This document shows positions 1-52,393 of a stretch of 64,000 bases of DNA, piece after piece. The notes under the pieces are model-generated. The model was not told where the DNA came from. It saw only the letters and a program-made list of their open reading frames with translations, and did no database searches. Origin of the DNA: Eutrigla gurnardus (taxonomy: Eukaryota; Chordata; Actinopteri; Perciformes; Triglidae); NCBI GenBank assembly GCA_963514095.1, contig OY741271.1, positions 16,775,272-16,839,271 on the forward strand, in the 5' to 3' direction. The position numbers and the translations under genes are program-made. The stretch's first letter is position 1, and every line of letters begins with the position of its first letter.

Positions 1-315
1 CGAACAAATCAGACGCCTTGCTGATAGGAGTTCAAATGATCTTTAAACAAAGCTTGTGTAACTTTCTGGGGTGTGATGGTGTGTGGACATACACAGGTAA
101 TACTCTGCTGTGGATGATTTATTTTGGTGCTTAAACAAGTCCGTCATTAGAAGTAGACATGACAGGAAGGTTTGTTAAAAGAATCACCGTCCATGTCTAA
201 CCTCTCCTGTGTGATGCTGGGTGACCTGGAAGTAAAGAGTAACAGAAGGCATTCCCGCCCACTGGCTCCGCTGGCACTGGGCTGCCCCCACTCTTCACCG
301 TCAGCCCCGCTGTCT

Positions 316-442
<127 letters not shown>

Positions 443-1793
443 CAGCTCTTGAACGTCCCCACCGATGTTCCCTCTTACCATCTACCTTTCTACGTTTCCA
501 CCTCCCCGTGTGTTGGAGTTTGTGTGCCTTTCAGTCAGAGGTAGCCTAGTTTGGTGTACTCCCAGCGAGGTCCCCTGTGGCTGACAAAAAGGGAGGTTCC
601 AGGCCAGACAAAGTACGGCTCATCACCTACTCCTCTGCCAGGAAAGCCCTTCTGGCTCAAAGCCCAGATAACAGAGGAGGGCTGGATGTAGGACTCATCT
701 CTCTGCTCTGTGAAGGTGTTCCAGGAAGCACAAACAAAAGATCTTTTTTTTTTTTTTACAAAAACAAAAAGGAAACATCGAGTTTAACCATTTACTGTGT
801 GAGGCTGATGTCTTTGAGCATCTGCCTCTTCTGCCAACAAACCCAACCCAGCCTCACACAAATATTGGCAGACTTATTTTCTCGAGTGACCTTGAAATAT
901 AACGCACACGCGGTTCAGGTTTCTGTGTCTCGTCTCATGTGTGGAAATAAAGCTCCCGCTGTCAGGAAATGACTGACGATGGAGACGTTTCCCCGAGCCG
1001 AGGGGGAAAATGCAAAGCAGGTCACTCTGTAATGAAAGCCGAGAGTTTTTCGTTTATCCTTCCTTCAGAGTCCTTAATGGTTTCTTCTCAGGCACCATAG
1101 AATCATTCATCTTGTACGCAGCCTTGTCGGTCTCTCTACACTGGGAAACAGCTGCGATGGGGGGCTGCACGTCCACTCATCGACGCAAAGACATAAGAGG
1201 AAACATGAGATCAGCTTTTTGCCCTGGTTTCATTATTCTCTGATGGGGAAAGAAGCAGTTTGACATGCAGCTCCTCCGCTGCCGAGGGTGTGATATATAA
1301 ACACAAATAAATAAAATAAATATCACAAACATTATTCACGTGAGACTTGAATTATTTAAAGCAGATTTACCTGGAAGAGAAACATGCACTTCTGATAATG
1401 TCATCTCTTCCATTTCAAGTCTGTTCTTCCACATAAGTAACCATGGTTACCATATTATGTCCCTACGTATGAAAAAGCCAGCTGCTGCCAGCTGAAATGG
1501 CCGAATACGGTGATGAACATTGTGAATGATGAGAAATTAGATATTTCCAGGACAGAGACTGTTGATGTGCATTAGGTAGATGCTTTTTCAATGAGCTCAT
1601 ATTTGCTCATGGTATTTTCTCATGAGCCTCATCTTGCCATCTGCAATGGATCCCGTCTCGCTGGAGTGCGTTTCTCCTTCTCCCACAAGATGCCACGACT
1701 TCACTGGGGTTAAAAATAGATCATCCCCCTGGTGCAGCTTGAGCCTAACTTTATTTTCATGGGGGAAATGAAAAGCACACATACTGTGCTGGA

Positions 1794-1819
1794 GGGGGGG
1801 GGGGGGGGGGGGGGGGGGG
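1794..1819. repeat. G26 homopolymer
   Basis: A run of 26 G on the plus strand. The length is likely approximate because such runs are error-prone. Confidence 0.95.
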
Positions 1820-2684
1820 ACAATAACCTTCAAGATCCAATGACAAATCAGTTTCTGTCTGTGTGAGAATAACAGCACAGGAGGAACAAAGGTCCCAACG
1901 AAGAGGCCTCTTGCTGAGATTTGGACCAGTGTGTCTCTCTGTTCTTCACAGAGCTCACTCACCAGGCTTTAATCTTTGAATTTCACTTTGGGTTTGATCT
2001 CAAATTAGTCCTTGCCATCTGTTGCACATGATTGAAGCCCGCCTACTCCTACTAACAGTGCTTTAAACACCCAAATGAAAAAACAATCTAACTATATATT
2101 TGAACAGGAGCTTTAAAGGCAGGTTAATGATCACATTTTTTTTGTCCCAGCACGGCCATAAAGATATTGATTTCTCACTAGCTGCTGCTGACCTGGATTC
2201 ATCTTTATTTTATTTTTTTATCTCCGTTTGTGCACACATGCAAGGGATATGCCACGAGAATGGTGCCCATACAGACACATTTTTAGTTGTACGAGTTCTC
2301 ATGTCTCATGTGGAGACAAAGGGAGTGAGACAGTGAGAAGACAGAGGGACAAATGTAATGAATGAGAGGGAGAAAGTGACATTGTAAGAGAATGGAGACG
2401 GATGAGGACGTGACGAGGAGAGGGAAAGGATAGCATGTGAAGGCAGAGCGAACGCTGAAGTCAGAGTGTGACAGACAGACAGACAGAGGAGAGAGGAGAG
2501 GGGGATGGGCGGGCGTGGGAGAGATGGGAGTTGAGTCAAAGCCCCCGAGCTTCCCTGATTTCTCTGTGAAAGACACAGTGCTGAAAAGATGGATAGCGTG
2601 TGTCCTCTCCGCCAAGGCATGCCCAAGACAATGACATCATCACCATCATCATCAAAATAGCAAGGACACGAGGCGAGAGGCTCA

Positions 2685-3037
2685 GACTCACACTTGGATC
2701 TTTTATTCATTGTTATTCACTCACTTATTCATCATTTTGCTTGCGTTCAGACTATAGCTTTGCACTGACAGTGATCATGAAGTCTTCATACTTAAAAAAA
2801 AACTTAAAATTAAACAGTGCTTCTACAGTCAGACCGTCACTTTGCACTGACGAGTGATCATCAACAGTCTTCATACATCAATAAAAATATACCCAAGATA
2901 AAATATGAACTCTTACTTTTAAATACATGTGATGCCACGCGTGGACACTTTGGTGCGTAGCGCAGGGAAAATGGTTAAACAGGACGCTACCGTTAGCGAA
3001 CAGAGAGGAGGGAATTCATGTCATCATTTCAGCGGCG
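2685..3037 (-). other. acot7: acot7 3' UTR with candidate poly(A) signal
   Basis: The first AATAAA on the minus strand after the stop codon is at 2707-2702. The UTR end at about 2685 is inferred from it. Two related stretches (2747-2791 and 2828-2876), both containing TTTGCACTGAC…GTGATCAT on the plus strand, lie within it. Confidence 0.5.
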
Positions 3038-42650
<39,613 letters not shown>

Positions 42651-43494
42651 GATGATGAGGAGGATGAGCTCTCTCGGGGTTTGTCGGTCTCGTGTTGCAC
42701 CGGGGCTCCTGTGTGACGTGAACCAGACTCCTCTGATGTCCGCCGGCTGCTCTGTCCGGTCTCCTCGAGAAATGACTCATCTGTCGGGGAAGTGGGTTCG
42801 GTGTCTACTATTCAGAAACGCAAAGAGGATGTTGTGTATGATGTAACTCAAATGTTCATTCAAGGATGAGGGGAAACCACACGAGAGCCATTTAGCCGGT
42901 GCATTTCAGAGAGCTTAGTGGGGAAAAACCATGATTGTGAAACGGAAATAGAAACCCGTTCAATACCTACAACCGTCAGAGGAGGGCAGCAGAGACCGCG
43001 TTTCCTCCCAACACCATCAACGCAGGGGCAGTATTTGATGTCGCCTCTAGTAGGCGCGTTTTACCACAACATCCTTGCCCAAGTCACGCCAACTGCTTCT
43101 ATTCTGTTCAAGTCTGGTCGACAGATGCACGACACAGGCTTTTGTTTGCTTTATAAAGGATGGCATCATCTTTGCTGCACCAAAATCCTACGTTTTCATT
43201 TCCATGACCCTATTGTTTGACGGAGGCAAGCCTCAGAGCGTTTTCTTTTAATGCTTTTCAATTAAATGCATTTTTAGCACAGTCGTTTTCAAACAGGTTT
43301 GTTTTTCCGTCCCTGTAATTTAAGACACGTTCAGTTTTCCTTTCCATGTGTCGTGTGCCATCTAAATAACGTTTTCTTTGCCATCATATAATGTTTTATG
43401 CGCCATAATGATGCGCAATTACGCACGTGAATGAGACACTATTCTGGCAAACTGACGAATAACAATGTTTAAACGAAACACAACACAATATATT

Positions 43495-43991
43495 ACCACG
43501 ACATCGCAGTTTTATTTGTTTTTATATAACATATATACAACATTTGCTGTAAAGAGCAAAAATAAAAAAAAAACACATCTCAACCGAGATACTTTACAAT
43601 GACATATAATGTCTACAGAGTTCATCTGCACAGACGCGGTACACTGACGTCCATGGTGCAAATTCATACAGACTGACCCTTTGGGTCTTACAGGGCTGTT
43701 TCAACGGCCCATAATCACTTAGTCCGCAAAGAGGACTAAATATTTAACGTATACATACATGCAGATTTAAAAAAATACGACTGTCTAAACGTGTCACCTT
43801 TACAGGACAACAGACCCGTGCGCAAAACGTAAGTATATAATACTCAACCAATACGATTTAACGATGAATTCTGGCTTTTCATCAGCGGGAACGAGGCAGT
43901 GAATCAAGTGTATATTTACAAATGATGAACCTACATATGAAACACTTCACAGTTAGCGTTCATGGAGAGCCGGTCATTTAGCTCGTGAAGT
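43495..43991 (-). other. hes2: hes2 copy A 3' UTR
   Basis: The minus-strand AATAAA at 43516-43511 is the first good poly(A) signal after the stop. The UTR end near 43495 is inferred. Sequence here is diverged from the copy B UTR. Confidence 0.45.
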
Positions 43992-44332
43992 CTACCAAGG
44001 TCTCCACATGGCAGCGCTGACAGCCTGCGGGACGGACTGCGCTCTGCTGGGAGCCACTGCGCCGCCGCCGCTGCTGCTGCTGCGGGACTGGCTCTCCAGT
44101 CTGGAGCCGAAGCTGGATTTGAGGCTCAGGAGTCTCTGTTGGATCTGAGGGAGAGTCTTGGAGCTCTGAGCGCAGCAGTTCCGGCAGGTCGGAGTGACGC
44201 TGGCCGACATGGACTGCTGGACGAAGTCGTTAACCCGCTGACACGCGTCTTGATCCAGGCTCGTTTTGGGAAGCAGAGTGGAGACGCGCTGGAGGCAGGC
44301 TTTGTAGCCTTCTCTGTAACTGTCTGCGGAGT
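43992..44332 (-). CDS. hes2: hes2 copy A exon 4 (Orange domain to WRPW)
   Basis: 341 nt from the Orange domain to TAG (43994-43992). It is nucleotide-identical to copy B exon 4 except for one fewer CAG/GCT-type triplet in the Ser run. Confidence 0.93.
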
Positions 44333-44926
44333 CTGAAAAAGACAATGCGATTTAATTTCATTGTTCAACAACTATACGAGTCCAGTGTCTGCATATGTAT
44401 CAACAAAAGGGTCAAACAAGCAGAAGCATAACTCACTTTTCGTGCTAACTGGGGGGATGTCGCCGAGGAACCTCACGGTCATTTCCAGGATGTCTGCTTT
44501 CTCAAGCTTGGAGTAGCGATTCTTCTGGAGAAAACAATAAAAAGCAAATGTTAAACATATGAACCTGAACACTGCCGCTGCTTTATATCTGAAAAGTGTT
44601 TCTACGCGTCTGTATTTGAGTTAATATAACAACTTACATCTCGGCCTGTGAGAGGAAGGATGAGGTTTTTCAAATGGTCCAGGCTGTCGTTAATACGGGC
44701 GCGCCTTCTTTTTTCCATCAGAGGTTTCATTGTCTGCAAAGAAAACATGATATTTAGCATTCATTCATTACAGGAAGTGCAAATCAACAGCGAAAATGTT
44801 TAAGATAATGAGGCAAAATGCAGGGACGTCGCTTACCTTTCTGAGCTCAAGAGCTTCTTTTCTTTTGGCCACAGTTGGCCGAGGAGAAAAAGACTGGAGA
44901 GCTTCACAATTCATGTTTGGAGACAT
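43992..44926 (-). CDS. hes2: hes2-like gene, copy A: bHLH-Orange-WRPW transcriptional repressor
   Basis: Hairy/E(spl)-family repressor, 204 residues, complement of four exons 43992-44332, 44437-44524, 44638-44733, 44837-44926, all GT/AG and in frame. Residues about 31-88 are the bHLH: basic part [16 protein letters not shown] with the family proline (Pro34), then HLKNLILPL, a loop, and [17 protein letters not shown]. The Orange domain follows ([16 protein letters not shown]…, about 93-133), then a Ser-rich stretch, and the protein ends in WRPW (201-204), which recruits Groucho/TLE co-repressors. The start is the ATG after a TATA box at 45008-45014. It aligns with copy B at MSP. The intron pattern is the usual four-exon Hes pattern. 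Human HES2 also neighbours ACOT7 on the same strand and has the LILPLLGRE-type helix, supporting hes2 rather than another hes. Zebrafish names hes2.1/hes2.2 could apply, but which is which cannot be told here. Confidence 0.94.
44437..44524 (-). CDS. hes2: hes2 copy A exon 3 (helix 2)
   Basis: Encodes [20 protein letters not shown] and GDIPPVSTK. Acceptor TCTCCAG, donor |GTGAGT. Confidence 0.92.
44638..44733 (-). CDS. hes2: hes2 copy A exon 2 (basic region, helix 1)
   Basis: Thirty-two codons, [20 protein letters not shown] and LKNLILPLTGRD, with acceptor TTTGCAG and donor |GTAAGT. The downstream intron (44525-44637) is absent from copy B. Confidence 0.92.
44837..44926 (-). CDS. hes2: hes2 copy A exon 1
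   Basis: Thirty codons, MSPNMNCEALQSF…VAKRKEALELRK, from ATG 44926-44924 to donor AAG|GTAAGC. It has the same length as copy B exon 1 but low identity outside the ends. Confidence 0.9.
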
Positions 44927-45007
44927 TTTTCAGAGTCGTCTTTGTGTCAGAGACGCGTCCAGAACCGAAGTCAGGGAAGGTGTGTCTCTAACGGCCAAGG
45001 GCTGCGG

Positions 45008-45014
45008 TATATAT
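45008..45014 (-). promoter_or_regulatory. TATA box of hes2 copy A
   Basis: ATATATA on the minus strand 82 nt upstream of the ATG, in a GC-rich setting. This implies a transcription start near 44980 and a 5' UTR of about 50 nt. Confidence 0.6.
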
Positions 45015-45785
45015 GCCGGTCTGTGGCGTCGGTTAACGTGCGTCACGGGTACGCCCCCAAGCCAACACGAAACTATTAGGACCGCGCGTATTCGACAGAT
45101 ACAACACTAAACCATCACATTTGGCCAGATAACCATCTGTCTTTTTTTTGTTATCCATGCATAATAACTGCAGTGCGTGTCTGCGTTATGATCCAAGTAC
45201 CACATTTTTAAAATCTGCGTCCACAAGCCGAATAAATGCGTGCGTAAAGAAGCGTAAAGTTTGGACGAACCGAATGCTCTTTCACCAAATATATAAATAC
45301 ATGAATCCGCAAACTCTACAGTTTATATCATATTAAATAATACACAATGAGTTTCTGTATTTCACATGTATGACATATAGCAGGTTATTCGTAAAATACT
45401 GATAAACAGCTTCTGCTGCGTAATTACGCACGTGATTGGGAACTAAAAACAGGCTACATAGCATTCATTTATGTTGAGATCTAACAATGAAACATAACAT
45501 GTTTCATAAAAAGATAAAAACATTTCCACAACATATCTCAGTGTAAATTAAATATATCTGTTTGCCTGCTGTCCTGTTGCTCTTCCATACGTTTGTTTTC
45601 TGTATTTTATTGTGTGGAATTTGCCAACGTTTGATTACATATATTTTGCATTACATATAATTTTTTTTAAAAAGTAATAAGCAAACTTAGAACAATAGGG
45701 TGCAATTCATACATTACTGGCATAGGGGTCAGGCTTGCGTGTATGAAAAAGTGTCCACTGAGGCACAGACTCTTACTCCAATCTC

Positions 45786-45821
45786 ATACCCAAGCCACGC
45801 TACTTTGAAATAACATCTGCT
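45786..45821. promoter_or_regulatory. Paralogous conserved block 1, copy A
   Basis: ATACCCAAGCCACGC, a 10-nt gap, then TAACATCTGCT. The same two words in the same order occur at 56621-56657 with an 11-nt gap. It contains an E-box (CATCTG). Location about 0.9 kb upstream of hes2 copy A suggests a duplicated regulatory element. Function is inferred only. Confidence 0.5.
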
Positions 45822-45881
45822 CTTAGATTTTGACAACAATAGTTTTGCATATGACGTTTTTATGCAGTTTCTGCCGGGGGA

Positions 45882-45901
45882 GGGGGGGGGGGGGGGGGGG
45901 G
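45882..45901. repeat. G-rich run upstream of hes2 copy A
   Basis: GGGGGAG20GAGG-type tract about 60 bases beyond conserved block 1. Copy B has a poly-C tract at 57079-57091, not at the equivalent place. Confidence 0.9.
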
Positions 45902-46251
45902 AGGCAGTGTCTACCTGTAGGGTGTATCCCGCTGCTACCAACGCCTCACGCAAGCCGGTGGGGGCTGAAGAACAGAGGGTGGGTGGCGAGGGAGCATATA
46001 CTTAAATCACAATAGCCAGCTCGAAATATAAAATCAGCTTGTCATAGCTATGACATGATTATGTATGACACATATTTATTTATTTACTTGTTTATGTGGT
46101 GTGTTTAGCCATCGCGTCATGTGATGAATGAATCTTTGAATTAGAGCTTTGGGATTTTTAGTTTGAAAATAAAACATAAATAAATAAAAAAAAACAGGAA
46201 AGAGACGACAACCCATCAAATGCCACAGCATTCAGGGAAACCACGCGCGCA

Positions 46252-46275
46252 GCACGCGCCACGGCGACCAGATGG
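46252..46275. promoter_or_regulatory. Paralogous conserved block 2, copy A
   Basis: GCACGCGCCAC followed 6 nt later by CAGATGG. The partner at 57048-57075 has the same words 10 nt apart. About 1.3 kb upstream of copy A. It contains a CAGATG E-box. Confidence 0.42.
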
Positions 46276-46834
46276 CTGTCTGTTACCGAGCCGACAACAC
46301 CACCCCTCCCCAACCTCCATCCATCGACCCCGCCCCCCATACACGCCTCCTGCACAACACCAGCATCCTGAACTCCATGTCTCACCACCGTGGCTCTATC
46401 CATAGCTCGCGCGCGCACGCACACACACAGCCTGCACTGCATCTCTTTTTCTATACAACTTTACACGCACGACACATGATCTGCACGCAGTTCTGGCGTG
46501 GGGGCCCCATCTGTATGCATCTTATGGCTCCATGTTGCTGTCCAACTGAAAGAAAGCATGCTCACCCCCCCGTTTGGAAACTCGCAATGCAATTGTCTGC
46601 TTCAGCTTGACACCTGGATACTTTGGCGTCCAAGCTTTCATGAAATGCTTGTTTATCAATATTATACGCGGTGATGACGAAGCACAAGCTCAATCTGTTG
46701 AGGATGAAGATTGTTGGAGATGAAGATGCTGGTCTGGGAGAGCAGAATCTTAAAAATCCCCCAAAACCAAATGCGAGAATTATTATATTATATTATATTA
46801 AATAGATAGATGGATAGATGTATATCTATATACA

Positions 46835-47062
<228 letters not shown>

Positions 47063-47297
47063 GGGACAATTCAGATTTGTATTTCTATAACTTGAAATAA
47101 AAAATAAGTCACAATATTGTTGCCCTGAAACTGAGAGGCACACTTGCTGCACGCGCCCCTCTCCGCCCCGCTGGGATGGTTAGGGGAGGGGGAGGGGAGA
47201 GGAAGGGGGCGGTGGGGGTTGCAGGGAGGTACACTTCTCCTCCGTTTTACTCTTACGGTTAGAGTCCTCTTTTGTGTTTTCAAGCAAATTCGGCGTC

Positions 47298-47338
47298 GGT
47301 AACCCATCTGTGCAGGCCGGATAACAGGGAGCCTTTGT
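47298..47338. promoter_or_regulatory. Paralogous conserved block 3, copy A
   Basis: CCATCTGTGCA, 17 nt, then CCTTTGT. The partner at 57794-57834 has the same words 18 nt apart. It contains an E-box (CATCTG) and a Sox-like CTTTGT. It lies beyond the large microsatellite, about 2.4 kb upstream of copy A. Confidence 0.45.
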
Positions 47339-49384
47339 CTGCAAATGTTCCGACACTTCATGGGAATTAAGAGTCACGTGCGGGCTGCGGGATGGGGGAG
47401 AAACAGCGAGACGGACTCCACCTGACTTTTGCTTCATCGATGTGAGCTGAGAGAAAACAGGCGCCTTCCCCCTCAAACAAAGAGAGCATCATATTCCAGC
47501 TATATCAACCATAGACAAACATATTCTTGACGATATGTAATGAAAGCAATCCTGAGCGTGTGAGCATAACAAGTGATTCTACCAAGCATGTTCTTGTGGC
47601 AGTAAAATAGGTCAAAATAAGAATATCCCAATTATAGGAAGGAAAAATTAATGTTACCACGTGCTTCTCAAGCAAATGCCCTGCAGTGTTCTGCAGTGTT
47701 CTTCCATTTATTTGACTGGTTTTGCAAGGGAAGTCACTCATCATAATCTAATCTTAATTATGATTAATTTGTTATGAAGATTTTTTTTGTGAGGATTCAT
47801 GACTTTGTTCTTCCAAAATTAAATTAAAATTGAAATTCCAGAAAACCGGAAAGAACTTACAAGCTGCAAGTGTTGGACAAATAACATCTATTGAGCAAAG
47901 CATTCAATCTATCACAGTGTCAGGAGGGTTTCCTGTTAGCAGCTAACTGGTTTTGCTTCCACGTGTCAGTGCAGAGGATCGTTTCCACAAGGAAGGTTTT
48001 AAAGAGAACACACTGCATGTTTGCAAATACACGGGCTATCTCCATTTCTTAACCACTTCATTCCACTCCATTCAAATGAATGACAAATGTGGCATCCCAC
48101 CTGAAACCTGTTACTGGAATCAAACAATATAATGTGATGCCAACACTCGCAAACACTCATCCAACTGCAAATCTCCAATAAACGGCTAAAAGAGACACAT
48201 AAAAAGAAGAATCAAATTGGCAACTGGAGCAGCTGGAGCAACTTCCAAAACATCTAAATTTCATAATTCAAATCAAAAGCAGCTCCAGTTTGTAAAACAG
48301 GATTTTTATTTTTAAAAACATTGAGTCTCAGGCCCAAGCAAACTCTGATGTCATTTTTCTTTGAATAAACTGAACATGATGTGTAAAGTTGAGTTCACAC
48401 AGTTTGACAGTGTAAAATCAACGCTATCACCAGACAAGAACGTCAAGATTCGGCAATTCCTACAAAATCCCAGAATAAACAAAATGAATAACATTTTCTC
48501 TCTAGAATATCTGTGTATGGTAACTATATGCACAGCATGGTTATGGGTGGAGAGAGATTTAGCAGGTCTGTCTGCACAATACTCACGAGCACCCAACCCC
48601 CACTGGGAACACAGTTTGGACAAGGAAAACTGAACAACAGTGGATTTCAGTTTTTAGAGGTTACCCTATTATGGGACAATTTTATTTTAGACATCTTTCG
48701 TCCACTTAAAAAAGGTTTATGTTTACAATAAACAATAAATGATAATGTGTACAACCCTTTTTGTATTATTTCCATCATGTGTATTATAGTGTGGTGCAAT
48801 GCTGTCAAATGTTTTGTGCATTGTTTTTCTTTCATCTGCAAATTATGGCAATGACACATCACATTAGGTATTATACAACTGGCTGAAAAATAATTAAGCT
48901 AAGAGTTGGCTTTTATTTTGCAAATAAGTCCTGCTTTTATATTGAGACCAAAAAAAAGGGGGAAAAAGTCTTTGCCACATTTCTGTCGGTCTGTATTGTA
49001 GACATCATAACTAACTGCTGCCAGAACCGTCGTTGTTTAAACGAGAGGGTTGGCGGGGCCTTCACACAGACTCACGTATTGTTTCACAATTTTGTTGTTC
49101 CAAATAAGGCAGGGAAAATGAGTACAGAGCAATGGAAAAGATAATTAATCTCTGCTGCTCCATCTGACTGGAACATGTTTCAGTCAGACTTAAATCCATT
49201 AGCTATGAATTGGAGTCGAGCCATTCCAGCCGTTTAGCGTTTATCAAGTTTTTCTTTTTTTTAGATGATATTGTGATCACTTGACAACTGTTTTAGGATT
49301 TTTATTTATTTGTGTTTTAAAGAATTTAATTCTAGTGTGCCTCTGTTTCTATTACTTGTATTGTACTTTTCAATCCCGTGTGTT

Positions 49385-50350
49385 TTTCAGCACATATGCT
49401 GCCATGCTTAGTGCCTCTGTGCCGTCCTTCAGACCAGCCTTATCTAGCCACTGGTATGATTCCTCCATATCAGCCACTTCTGTCCTTCCATGATGGTTCT
49501 CCCTCATCCTCGGGTTTCTGCTGTCTGAGATATCCACTGAGCAGCTCATCACTTCAGGCCATCTTCCTGATGTACTCCTGGATGTTGGTCCTGGAGGCTC
49601 TGACGCTCAGTAGTCCTCGGTCTCCATCCTGCAACTTAGTGTACAAGTCTCGGAGTCCTGGACTTGGGGTGAAACCTCCATGCATGGTGAGGAGCTTACT
49701 TGTCTTGATATCAGTGGTATCTCTTCCTTTGGCCATGTTATTACACCAGCAGGGTACCTGATGACCGGCAGTGCGTACGTGTTGATGGCTTGGATCTTGT
49801 TCTTTCCATTCAGATGACTTTTTAGGACCTGCCTTACTCTGTGTAGGTATCTGGCTGTGGCTGACTTTATTGCAGCCTCTTCCATTTAGGACTCCAAGGT
49901 ATTTGTAGCTGTCCTGGACATCTGCCATGTTACCGTCTGGTAATTCAACCCCTTCAGTGGTGATCATCTTGTTTCTCTTGGATACCATCCGACCACACTT
50001 ATCTTGCCCGAATGACATCCCCATGTCGTTGCTGTAGATCCTGGTGATGGGGATCAGTGAGTCAATGTCAAGCTCATTCCTGATGTCATCCATGTAGAAG
50101 AGGTGGCTGATGGTGACTCGGTACCGGTATTTAGCCCCTCTTAGTGATGATCTGGCTGAGGGGGTTCAGGCGGGGACAGAGCATCTCCTTGGTTTATGCT
50201 GCACTTGATGGTAACTTGTGCTGTTGGCTTTGAGTTGTCTTCCACAGCCCCAGTGAGTTATTGATGAAGGCTTGTGTGTCCTGTTGATGTTGTACAATTC
50301 CAAGCATTCCAGTATCCATGTGTGTGGCATTGAGTCATAGCTTGTAATCA
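49385..50350 (-). mobile_element. Non-LTR retrotransposon fragment (RT core with YMDD and C-terminal part)
   Basis: Minus-strand pieces in shifting frames give YDSMPHTWILECLELYNI, then IKCSINQGDALSP, FYMDDI at about 50080-50097, DKCGRMVSKRNKMITTEGVE, SYKYLGVL, NTYALPVIRYPAGVITWPKE, and ADMEESYQWLDKAGLKDGTE. This is the order of a reverse transcriptase often annotated as R2-like in fish. Several frameshifts make it non-functional. Clade assignment (R2/R4-like) is uncertain. Confidence 0.78.
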
Positions 50351-50354
50351 GTCC

Positions 50355-50450
50355 AGGCCTTATAAAACCATTGCTAAGGCTGTGAGTGTTCCCAGGAGCA
50401 CAGTGGTGTCAATCATTGTGAAATGGAAAAAAGTTCAGAACCACCAGGCC
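50355..50450 (+). mobile_element. Tc1-like transposase N-terminal relic
   Basis: Plus-strand translation gives YKTIAKAVSVPRSTVVSIIV then KWKKFRTT, matching the helix-turn-helix of fish Tc1-like transposases (…ISKALNVPKSTVASII…KWKKFGTT). Only this short part is recognisable. It abuts the LINE fragment. Confidence 0.6.
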
Positions 50451-51129
50451 AAACGGAGTAACCAAGCAAGAAGGGACTTCAGAGATGCTCGATACATAAA
50501 CTGGAAGAGCTGTTGGTCGTTGCCATGCCATTTGAAAGGTCCCTACTTTGCCTAACTTTAGAGATGTAGGACAGAGCGTGTAAGTATTGTAAGATGGACT
50601 TAATGTATGACTCATCTGCCTAAAGACAAATAACTATATTATCAGAAAATTGTGAATGCTGTGCCAAATTGTGCCAAAAGCCTTTTTTAGAGCTACAACA
50701 CAGGCAAATATTTTCCCTTTGTGTTTCTAATGAACGTGGTTTTTGATGACTGTGTGTAAATATGGTCTGATGTTTGATGGTACGCAGGACATTGTGAGAT
50801 ATGACAGTATTCTAGAGTTTAGGATGCTATAGGTTACTGACCGAACACATAAAACAGTAATGTGAACATTAACACAACATTAAGATTGATTATATTATTA
50901 TATATACAGTATATAGTGTTTGTGTCTGTGTGTATGTATTTGTGTTGATGTATGTGTGTCGGTCGTTCACTGTCCGTTTTGTTGGTGGCATGGGTGTCTC
51001 ATTTGATTATCATTATCATCATATTTATTACAGATACATAAATAACTGATAGACCTAAATGAATTATAACAAAATGAGTAAATGATTAAATAGAAAGTTT
51101 GTCAAGAATACAATACAACAGGAATAGTC

Positions 51130-52370
51130 GTAATTAACCTTTCTCTAATATGGTGGCAGACTGTCATATTGTGCGGCTGAATGTATGAATTGTGGTTCTT
51201 CTGCTAAACACAGTTTCATCAGGTCCTCACGTGTTGTCTCTGCTGCTGTCAGCTGTCCTGGGAAGCTCTTTCTGACAGCCTCATACAGCGAGGGGGCAGA
51301 CGAAGAGAAAGTGGACCTCGTTTCCATTTCCGATAGTGAACAGTGTTAACACATTCTCTCTTCTCTGGTATCCAATCGTTACCAATACGACCTGTTTCGA
51401 TTTATGGTTAAGATGAAGAAGATGGAGCTCTTGGTTTTCGAGCTGGTAGGTTTCCTTGAAGATTCTCAGATGGTCGGTTTCTGGGCAGAGACTGTTCCTC
51501 CTGAAGGCTGTGTAATGGTAGGATTCAGGATCAGCTAAGTGAACCTGGAACTGGAAAGCTCTTTGCTCTCATGTGGAGAGACAGAGGGAATTCCCCCAGC
51601 TCTGCTCTGTATATTCGTGATTTGGGCTGTTTTTGTGGACCTTGAGGATTTCTTTACAGAACTGTAGGTGAAGTTTTTCAAGGGCGGTTGCGTCCCAGGA
51701 CGTCTGCCACTGGTTCATTAGAGGGCCCTGCACTTCACGTCCATACATGAGGATGGGTTTAATGATATTATTGAATCATTTTAGCCAAATGTTAAACAGG
51801 GGATTAGAGATTTCCTTATCTTATAGTCGGCCCTGCATGCCCTGTTTTTTCAACATTTCTGAGCTAATACTGTCTATACCACAGGCTTTAATGCTTTTGA
51901 GTTGGTGTTATAGTTTGTTTATAGTGATGAGTTAAATTCAAGGGCACATTGGTTGTCCTTCACAGCTTTTTCCATTTTCTTCTTTTTCTTCTTCTTTTTT
52001 AAGGAATATTTCCCCATCATTTCCAAAAGCTATTATCATTGATTGCTTTTTAAATTTTGTTTCTCTTTCCATGTGATGTATTATACAGTATATCTTATGT
52101 ATAAGCTTTTTGTATTGTTTTAGGTAAATTTAGGTAAATAAATTAAATTGCGTCTCATGGTCATTTGGGTTGCTGTGTTTTCTGTTTGACAGTTACAGCA
52201 CTTTGTCAACCAGTTTAGATTCTTTCACCAGTTGAATACGTTTTGAAGATGTTGTGTGACCAAATTTATGTTTTCCTCATTAGGTTGATATTGGGTGTTC
52301 AGAAAAGCATCCAACATGTTTTGAATTTGTGCAGCGTTGTGTAGATAGTAGGGCTCTATCATGTCCATTT
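51130..52370 (-). mobile_element. Decayed LINE, linker and C-terminal RT part, with internal deletion
   Basis: Minus-strand translations give a Lys-rich linker, KACGIDSISSEMLKKQGMQG, then IIKPILMYGREVQGPLMNQ, LEKLHLQFCKEILKVHKNSP and SYHY-like remains. The RT core between the last two blocks is missing. Similar blocks are common in fish LINEs. It probably belongs to the same copy as the endonuclease remnant at 53250-53720. Confidence 0.62.
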
Positions 52371-52393
52371 AAATTCTTTGGAAGAGGAAACAA

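Noticed and set aside
44139..44336. Plus-strand open frame opposite hes2 exon 4, also present at 55197-55412
   Set aside because: Its conservation is a by-product of the identical hes2 exons beneath it. It has no start context, splice sites or recognisable motifs, and a GC-rich exon readily leaves its complement open.
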